A DNA stretch of 64,000 nt from Mycolicibacterium chitae. GTDB lineage: Bacteria > Actinomycetota > Actinomycetes > Mycobacteriales > Mycobacteriaceae. A program made the translations under genes and the position numbers. The notes under the pieces are model-generated. The model was not told the origin of the DNA. It did no database searches and was given only the letters and a program-made list of their open reading frames with translations. Of the stretch, positions 58,753 through 64,000 are shown piece by piece. Numbering within the stretch: position 1 is the first letter of the stretch; every line of letters starts with the position of its first letter. Where the stretch lies: contig NZ_LR134355.1 in assembly GCF_900637205.1 (NCBI RefSeq), positions 3,162,001 to 3,226,000 on the forward strand, given 5' to 3'.

Positions 58753-59664
58753 GTGCCGAAACAGGCTTCACCCCAACCGATACTCGCCGCCGGCGCGGTC
58801 CTCTGGCGGCCCGCCCCGGAAGAGCCGTCCCGGCGCGAGGTCGCGGTGATCCACCGGCCGCGCTACGACGACTGGTCGCTGCCCAAGGGCAAGGTGGATC
58901 CCGGCGAGACCCTGGCGGTCACCGCGGTGCGGGAAATCCACGAGGAGACCGGCTATCACGCCGTGCTCGGTCGGCGACTGATGTCGGTCACCTACCCCGT
59001 CGCCGAGGGCACCAAACATGTCCAGTACTGGGCGGCCCGCGCCACCGACGGCGACTTCACGCCGAATCACGAAGTGGACAAGCTGTTGTGGCTGCCGGTC
59101 GAGGATGCGTTGACGCAGCTGAAGTATCCCCATGATCAGTCGGTGCTGCGGCAGTTCAACGAACTGCCCGCCGACACCCGCACCGTGCTGATCGTCCGGC
59201 ACGCGACCGCCGGGCAGAAGAGCAAGTACCGGGGCGATGATCGAAAGCGCCCGCTGGACAAGAACGGTAGGGCCCAGGCCGAGTCCCTGGTGGGTCTGCT
59301 GCTGGCGTTCGGGGCGAGCGAGCTACACGCCGCCGACCGGGTGCGCTGTCATCAGACCATCGAACCGCTGGCCGACGAGATCGGCGCCCCGATCAGCAAC
59401 GAACCGGCGTTGACCGAAGAGGCCTACAACGAGCACCCCAAGCGGGGCCGGGCCCGCGTCCTCGAGATCGCGGCGACCTCACGCACTCCGGTGATCTGCA
59501 CGCAGGGCAAGGTCATCCCGGATCTCATCGCGTGGTGGTGCGAATCGGCCGGGCTCACCCCGGAGACCTCGCGGAACAAGAAGGGCAGCGTGTGGATCCT
59601 GTCGCTGGACGGCGAAAAGCTCATCGCCGCCGACCATGTCGAGAGTCCGCTGGCACTTCGCTGA
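58753..59664 (+). CDS. mutT1: MutT1: Nudix hydrolase with C-terminal histidine phosphatase domain
   Basis: A two-domain 8-oxo-dGTP sanitation enzyme of 303 residues. The Nudix box [22 protein letters not shown] lies at about 46-67 (all REUXEEXGU positions kept), and a histidine-acid-phosphatase domain begins at LIVRHATAG (about 148), with the second His region near the C-terminus. In M. tuberculosis MutT1 (Rv2985) converts 8-oxo-dGTP and diadenosine polyphosphates. GTG start with AGGAG 5 nt upstream; 27 bp after ppk1, so probably one operon. Confidence 0.95.
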   Translation: MPKQASPQPILAAGAVLWRPAPEEPSRREVAVIHRPRYDDWSLPKGKVDPGETLAVTAVREIHEETGYHAVLGRRLMSVTYPVAEGTKHVQYWAARATDGDFTPNHEVDKLLWLPVEDALTQLKYPHDQSVLRQFNELPADTRTVLIVRHATAGQKSKYRGDDRKRPLDKNGRAQAESLVGLLLAFGASELHAADRVRCHQTIEPLADEIGAPISNEPALTEEAYNEHPKRGRARVLEIAATSRTPVICTQGKVIPDLIAWWCESAGLTPETSRNKKGSVWILSLDGEKLIAADHVESPLALR

Positions 59665-59686
59665 GAGTTCCCTGCACACACGAATA

Positions 59687-59713
59687 CGCCGCGGGAGCCG
59701 AACTCCCGCGGCG
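59687..59713. terminator. Bidirectional terminator between mutT1 and hupB
   Basis: CGCCGCGGGAG (59687-59697) and CTCCCGCGGCG (59703-59713) form a perfect 11-bp stem with the loop CCGAA. AAT/ATT flanks add three more pairs after one mismatch. It stands in the 69-bp gap between convergent mutT1 and hupB stops and can serve both. Confidence 0.75.
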
Positions 59714-59733
59714 CATTCAGTGGTGCTGCCGCC

Positions 59734-60396
59734 CTACTTGCGACCCTTCTTGGCCGGCGCCTTACGCGCCGGAGCCTTGGTCGCGGCCTTGCGGGCGGGT
59801 GCCTTCTTGGCGACGGCCTTCTTGGCCGGTGCGGCCTTCTTGGCGGCGGTCTTGCGGGCCGGTGCCGCCTTCTTGACCGCAGCCTTCTTGGCCGGTGCCG
59901 CCTTCTTGGCAGCGGTCTTCTTGGCCGGGGTGGCCTTCTTGACCGCAGCCTTCTTGGCCGGTGCCGCCTTCTTGGCGGCGGTCTTCTTGGCGGCTACCTT
60001 CTTGGCCGGTGCGGCCTTCTTGGCGGCCGTCTTCTTCGCGGCCTTCTTGGCCGCCGTCTTCTTGGCGGGGCCCGCCACGACGCCACGCTTGACTGCCGGA
60101 CCGTCGGCCGGGAGCTTTTGTGCGCCAGAGACAACCGCCTTGAATTGCGCCCCCGGGCGGAACGCCGGAACCGAGGTCGGCTTCACCTTCACCGTCTCAC
60201 CAGTGCGGGGATTGCGCGCAACCCGGGCGGCGCGCCTGCGCTGCTCGAATACGCCGAAGCCGGTGATCGTCACGCTGTCGCCCTTGTGCACGGCGCGCAC
60301 AATGGTGTCGACGACATGCTCCACCGCGGCGGTGGCCTGACGACGGTCCGAGCCCAGTTTCTCCGTGAGTACGTCGATGAGCTCTGCTTTGTTCAT
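59734..60396 (-). CDS. hupB: HU-type nucleoid protein with long Lys/Ala tail (HupB)
   Basis: The mycobacterial HU/histone-like protein. The first 90 residues are the HU domain ([24 protein letters not shown]-type DNA arm region around [22 protein letters not shown]). The remaining ~120 residues are near-perfect [10 protein letters not shown] repeats like histone H1, ending PAKKGRK. It compacts DNA and is reported to affect iron storage and cell growth in mycobacteria. ATG with GGAGG upstream (minus strand CGGAGGTTTTTGG). The repeats are prone to length change. Confidence 0.97.
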   Translation of the reverse strand: MNKAELIDVLTEKLGSDRRQATAAVEHVVDTIVRAVHKGDSVTITGFGVFEQRRRAARVARNPRTGETVKVKPTSVPAFRPGAQFKAVVSGAQKLPADGPAVKRGVVAGPAKKTAAKKAAKKTAAKKAAPAKKVAAKKTAAKKAAPAKKAAVKKATPAKKTAAKKAAPAKKAAVKKAAPARKTAAKKAAPAKKAVAKKAPARKAATKAPARKAPAKKGRK

Positions 60397-60597
60397 CCAA
60401 AAACCTCCGAAACCAGTGGCCCTCTTTGGACCGACTAGTGGACACGGTAAACCCTGCTATGCCTGATTTCCAAGAGCCACGCGCGGTTTCAGGTAATGCC
60501 AGCGAACTTTTTTTCAATCCGATTGGGGCCCTAGGCCTCATGGCGGGGCGCCGCAGAAGTCCATTCAGCTGGCGTCAATTCGGAAGTTTCGACAGGC
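60397..60597. other. hupB upstream region
   Basis: A 201-bp gap between leuD stop and hupB start, both minus strand. TTGGAA (60468-60473) with an 18-bp spacer to TACCGT (60444-60449) is a candidate hupB promoter. A run of seven T (60508-60514, A-tract on the coding strand) lies upstream and is unusual in this GC-rich DNA; it could be an UP-like or bent element. Confidence 0.4.
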
Positions 60598-61194
60598 TCA
60601 GGGGGCCGGCAGGGTCTTCGGCTTCCAACTCGGGCGCGCCGCCTCGTAGGCCGTGATCGAATCTTGTTTCCGCAGCGTAAGGCCTATATCGTCGAGCCCC
60701 TCGAGCAGCCGCCAGGCGGTGTAATCGTCAATGTTGAACGGCACCACCGCCGTTCCGGCGACGATATTTCGATCTTGAAGATTGACAGTGATTTCCAGCC
60801 CCGGGCTCTGCTCGATGAGCTTCCACAGCAGTTCCACATCATCGGCAGAAACTTGTGCGGCCAACAGACCGGCCTTTCCGGCATTGCCCCGGAAAATGTC
60901 GGCGAAGCGGGGCGAGATGACCACCCGGAAGCCGAAGTCCATGAGTGCCCACACGGCGTGCTCGCGTGAGGATCCGGTGCCGAAATCCGGTCCGGCGACC
61001 AACACCGAGCCCCGATCGAAGGGACTCAGATTCAATACAAAGCTCGGATCCTTGCGCCATTCGGCGAACAATCCGTCCTCGAAACCCGTTCGGGTGACGC
61101 GCTTCAGGTAGACCGCCGGAATGATCTGATCGGTGTCGACATTGGCCCGTCGCAGCGGAACTCCGATGCCGGTGTGGGTGTCAAAGGCTTCCAT
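60598..61194 (-). CDS. leuD: 3-isopropylmalate dehydratase small subunit
   Basis: LeuD, the swivel subunit of isopropylmalate isomerase in leucine synthesis. The 198-residue protein starts [27 protein letters not shown] and has [33 protein letters not shown]. It follows leuC by 20 bp. GGAGCGGATAAAAG precedes the ATG. Complete. Confidence 0.97.
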   Translation of the reverse strand: MEAFDTHTGIGVPLRRANVDTDQIIPAVYLKRVTRTGFEDGLFAEWRKDPSFVLNLSPFDRGSVLVAGPDFGTGSSREHAVWALMDFGFRVVISPRFADIFRGNAGKAGLLAAQVSADDVELLWKLIEQSPGLEITVNLQDRNIVAGTAVVPFNIDDYTAWRLLEGLDDIGLTLRKQDSITAYEAARPSWKPKTLPAP

Positions 61195-61214
61195 CTTTTA
61201 TCCGCTCCAGTCTT

Positions 61215-62630
61215 CTAGTTCAGATCGTCCGGCGAGGACAGCGTGCCGCGCACCGCCGTTGCGGCGGCCACCACCGGGGATACCAGGTGAGTTCGGCCAC
61301 CTTTGCCCTGTCGCCCTTCGAAGTTGCGGTTCGACGTCGAGGCGCAGCGCTGCCCGGGCGAGAGCTGATCCGGGTTCATGCCCAGACACATCGAGCAGCC
61401 CGCCTGCCGCCACTCGGCGCCGGCGGCCACGAAAACCTCGCCGAGGCCTTCGGCTTCGGCCTGCGCGCGCACCCGCATCGAACCGGGCACCACCAGCATC
61501 CGGACCCCGTCGGCGACCTTGCGGCCGCGCAGCACCTCGGCCGTCGCCCGCAGATCCTCGATGCGGCCGTTGGTGCACGACCCGACGAACACCGTGTCGA
61601 CCGCGATCTCGCGCATCGGCGTGCCAGGCGTCAAATCCATGTACGTCAGCGCCTTCTCGGCGGACTGCTTGGCCGCGTCGTCGGTCATCATCTCCGGATC
61701 GGGCACCGTCGCCGACAGCGGAACGCCCTGCCCCGGATTGGTGCCCCAGGTGACGAACGGGCTCAGGGCAGCCGCGTCGATGTAGACCTCGGTGTCGAAC
61801 TCGGCGCCCTCGTCGGTGCGCAACTGATCCCAGGCGGCCACCGCTGCATCCCAATCGGCACCCTTCGGCGCGTGCGGCCGGCCCTTCAGGAACTCGTAGG
61901 TGGTCTGGTCCGGGGCGACCATGCCGGCGCGGGCACCCGCCTCGATGCTCATGTTGCACACCGTCATCCGGCCCTCCATCGACAGCGCCTCGATGGCGCT
62001 GCCGCGGTACTCGATGACGTGGCCCTGTCCCCCGCCGGTGCCGATCTTGGCGATCACGGCCAGGATGATGTCCTTGGCCGTCACGCCGGCCGGCAGGGTG
62101 CCGTCGACGTTGACCGCCATGGTCTTGAAGGGCTTGAGCGGCAACGTCTGGGTGGCCAGCACGTGCTCGACCTCGGAAGTCCCGATGCCCATGGCCAGCG
62201 CGCCGAACGCGCCGTGCGTGGAGGTGTGGCTGTCCCCGCACACCACCGTCGTGCCCGGCTGGGTCAGGCCCAGCTGCGGTCCGATGATGTGCACGATGCC
62301 CTGTTCGACATCGCCCATGGGGTGCAGCCGGATGCCGAATTCCTCGCAGTTGCGCCGCAGCGTCTCGACCTGCGTGCGCGAGACCGGGTCGGCGATCGGC
62401 TTGTCGATGTCCACGGTCGGGACGTTGTGATCCTCGGTGGCGATCGTGAGATCGGGGCGACGCACCGGGCGGCCGGCCAGGCGCAGACCGTCGAACGCCT
62501 GCGGGCTGGTCACCTCGTGGACGAGGTGCAGGTCGATGTAGATCAAGTCGGGTTCGCCGTCGCCGGAGGCGACGACATGGTCCGCCCAGACCTTCTCGGC
62601 CATGGTGCGCGGAACAGAATTGGTGGCCAT
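61215..62630 (-). CDS. leuC: 3-isopropylmalate dehydratase large subunit
   Basis: LeuC, the aconitase-like [4Fe-4S] subunit. The 471-residue protein begins [20 protein letters not shown]; cluster ligands are in GSCTNGR and GCSMCLGMN. It also shows [32 protein letters not shown]. The open frame extends upstream to 62921 through the divergent regulator, but the family start is at 62630. Regulated presumably by the divergent IclR protein. Confidence 0.97.
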   Translation of the reverse strand: MATNSVPRTMAEKVWADHVVASGDGEPDLIYIDLHLVHEVTSPQAFDGLRLAGRPVRRPDLTIATEDHNVPTVDIDKPIADPVSRTQVETLRRNCEEFGIRLHPMGDVEQGIVHIIGPQLGLTQPGTTVVCGDSHTSTHGAFGALAMGIGTSEVEHVLATQTLPLKPFKTMAVNVDGTLPAGVTAKDIILAVIAKIGTGGGQGHVIEYRGSAIEALSMEGRMTVCNMSIEAGARAGMVAPDQTTYEFLKGRPHAPKGADWDAAVAAWDQLRTDEGAEFDTEVYIDAAALSPFVTWGTNPGQGVPLSATVPDPEMMTDDAAKQSAEKALTYMDLTPGTPMREIAVDTVFVGSCTNGRIEDLRATAEVLRGRKVADGVRMLVVPGSMRVRAQAEAEGLGEVFVAAGAEWRQAGCSMCLGMNPDQLSPGQRCASTSNRNFEGRQGKGGRTHLVSPVVAAATAVRGTLSSPDDLN

Positions 62631-62687
62631 CACATCTCGATTCCCCCGCGGTGCCGATCGGGCTGGCAATCTCAGCATGCGGGACGT

Positions 62688-62694
62688 TAGTATC
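62688..62694. promoter_or_regulatory. Overlapping divergent -10 elements, iclR / leuC
   Basis: TAGTAT (62688-62693, plus) ends 6 nt before the GTG of the IclR gene (leaderless). On the minus strand GATACT (62694-62689) is a -10 candidate for leuCD. The two share the same bases, so the promoters would compete. No obvious -35 for either. Confidence 0.45.
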
Positions 62695-62699
62695 TCTCT

Positions 62700-63401
62700 G
62701 TGAGACAGGATAGCGGCATTGGCGTTCTGGACAAAGCCGTCGGCGTGCTTCATTCCATCGCGGATTCCCCGTGCGGCCTCGCCGAGCTGTGTGAACGCAC
62801 CGGACTCCCCCGGGCCACCGCCCACCGCCTGGCCGCGGGCCTGGAGACGCACCGATTGCTCGCGCGCGACGGCGAGGGCCGGTGGCGGCTGGGTCCCGCG
62901 CTGACCGAACTCGCCGCCCACGTCAACGATCCGCTGCTGGCCGCCAGTGCGGCGGTACTGCCCGAACTGCGCGAGATCACCGGCGAGAGCGTGCAGTTGT
63001 ACCGCCGCGAGGGCACCTCACGGATCTGCGTCGCCGCCCTGGAACCGCCCTCGGGCCTGCGCGACACGGTCCCGGTCGGGGCGCGGATGCCGATGACCGC
63101 CGGGTCGGGCGCCAAGGTGCTGCTGGCCTACAGCGATGCGGACACCCAACAGGCCGTGCTCTCGGAGGCCAAGTTCACCGACCGCGCCCTGGCCGAGGTG
63201 CGTAAGCGCGGTTGGGCGCAGAGCGCCGCCGAACGCGAACCCGGGGTGGCCAGCGTGTCGGCTCCGGTGCGCGACGCCAAGGGTGCGGTGATAGCGGCGA
63301 TTTCGGTGTCCGGCCCCATCGACCGGATGGGCCGGCGCCCCGGCGTCCGGTGGGCCACCGACCTGCTCGCGGCGGCCGACGCGGTGACCCGCCGGCTCTA
63401 A
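62700..63401 (+). CDS. IclR-family regulator of leuCD (LtbR-like)
   Basis: A 233-residue IclR protein: N-terminal winged helix ([17 protein letters not shown]...[20 protein letters not shown], about 7-55) and a C-terminal effector domain ([16 protein letters not shown] to [16 protein letters not shown]). The divergent position to leuCD matches LtbR of Corynebacterium, which represses leuB and leuCD, and Rv2989. GTG start without Shine-Dalgarno. Its TAA shares bases with the convergent permease stop. Confidence 0.92.
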   Translation: MRQDSGIGVLDKAVGVLHSIADSPCGLAELCERTGLPRATAHRLAAGLETHRLLARDGEGRWRLGPALTELAAHVNDPLLAASAAVLPELREITGESVQLYRREGTSRICVAALEPPSGLRDTVPVGARMPMTAGSGAKVLLAYSDADTQQAVLSEAKFTDRALAEVRKRGWAQSAAEREPGVASVSAPVRDAKGAVIAAISVSGPIDRMGRRPGVRWATDLLAAADAVTRRL

Positions 63402-64000
63402 CGTCGGCGCAGCGCGTACCCCCCGGCCCCCACGGCCAGGACGAACACGCCGGCCAGCACGGCGGTGAGCGGAAGCGCGAATGCCAGTGCCAGACAGCCC
63501 GACATCCCGACCACCGGGATCACCCCGGCCGCCCGGCCGCCGCTGCCGCGCAGCGTGAACGCCGCGGCATTGGCGATCGCGTAGTAGACCAGCACCCCGA
63601 ACGACGAGAATCCGATGGCGGCCCGCAGGTCGACCGTCGCCGCCAGCACGGCGACCACCGCGCCCACCGCGAGTTCGGCGCGGTGCGGCACGCCGAACCG
63701 AGGATGCACCGCGGCCAACGACGTTGGCAGATACCGGTCCCGCGCCATGGCCAAGACGGTGCGCGAAACCCCGAGCAGCAGCGCCAACAGCGAACCGACC
63801 GCGGCGATCACCGCCGTCGCCGCCACCACCGGCATCAGCGCCGGCGCGCCGGCCGCCTCGACCGCCGCCACCAGCGGGGCCGCCGAGGCCGCCAACCGTT
63901 GCGGGCCAAGCACGCTCAGCACCGCCACGGCGACGACGCCGTAGCAGAGCACCGCCACCGACAGGGCGATCAGGATCGCCCGTGGGATGACCCGGGTGGG
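63398..64000 (-). CDS. APC-family amino acid permease, 5' end outside window
   Basis: The C-terminal ~200 residues of an amino acid-polyamine-organocation permease. The frame stays open to base 64000 (RVIPRAILIALS precedes the first in-window GTG at 63958), so the gene begins beyond the window. Five or six membrane helices are visible, and the segment SRTVLAMARDRYLPTSLAAVHPRFGVPHRAELAVG is a typical APC loop. Substrate unknown. Proximity to leuCD is not enough to assign it. Confidence 0.85.
   Translation of the reverse strand, partial: PTRVIPRAILIALSVAVLCYGVVAVAVLSVLGPQRLAASAAPLVAAVEAAGAPALMPVVAATAVIAAVGSLLALLLGVSRTVLAMARDRYLPTSLAAVHPRFGVPHRAELAVGAVVAVLAATVDLRAAIGFSSFGVLVYYAIANAAAFTLRGSGGRAAGVIPVVGMSGCLALAFALPLTAVLAGVFVLAVGAGGYALRRR

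Noticed and set aside
60508..60514. Run of seven T as an intrinsic terminator
   Set aside because: No stable hairpin precedes it on the plus strand, and no plus-strand gene ends there.

Overview
The window is high-GC DNA from a mycobacterium, most likely a rapidly growing, environmental species (Mycolicibacterium type). The evidence is gene order. From dprA to the IclR regulator beside leuCD it follows, gene by gene, the part of the M. tuberculosis chromosome I remember as about Rv2896c to Rv2989. The large lipid (PDIM/PGL) locus that separates sepIVA from coaD in M. tuberculosis is absent, and several accessory genes are inserted.

Layout. 1-3979: 3' end of a RamB/PrpR-type regulator facing a dprA / Mg-chelatase-like ATPase / yraN operon. 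4052-5185: an accessory insert with a short structured RNA and an Abi_2 (AbiF-type) HEPN protein, the most interesting part of the window. 5244-11092: conserved translation and export cluster (DUF2469, rnhB, lepB, rplS, lppW, trmD, rimM, khpA, rpsP). 11259-16292: SnoaL-like protein, a CysJ-like flavoprotein, two tandem D,D-carboxypeptidases and an amidohydrolase. 16292-24107: the SRP GTPases ffh and ftsY flanking the nitrogen operon amtB-glnB-glnD, whose upstream region carries GlnR-like half-sites. 24104-30524: smc, acylphosphatase, OsmC, mutM, rnc, yceD. 30695-33069: inserted alkanesulfonate monooxygenase and SfnB-like pair. 33077-40959: sepIVA, coaD, rsmD, pyruvate carboxylase, VKOR plus a DsbA-like partner, lipN. 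41059-45018: aldo/keto reductase, FAD monooxygenase-like protein, and a 13E12-family HNH protein whose start codon lies inside a perfect mycobacterial LexA (SOS) box. 44927-53630: exported HNH nuclease, recG, DAK/FakA-like kinase, rpmB, a small lipoprotein, ung, thiL, DUF3515 protein, ddl. 53665-64000: a Cys/Met-metabolism PLP enzyme, gpsA, cofC, ppk1, mutT1, hupB, leuD, leuC, an IclR regulator and the C-terminal part of an amino-acid permease cut by the window edge.

Together the genes serve protein synthesis and targeting, nitrogen sensing, chromosome maintenance, oxidative protein folding, anaplerosis, leucine synthesis and sulfur scavenging. Genes are tightly packed, with many 4-bp start/stop overlaps. 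Several genes show a -10 hexamer (TANNNT) 6-8 nt before an RTG start with no Shine-Dalgarno, as expected for leaderless mycobacterial mRNAs. I saw no tRNA, rRNA, CRISPR array or insertion sequence. All comparisons with M. tuberculosis or other species come from memory, not from a database search.
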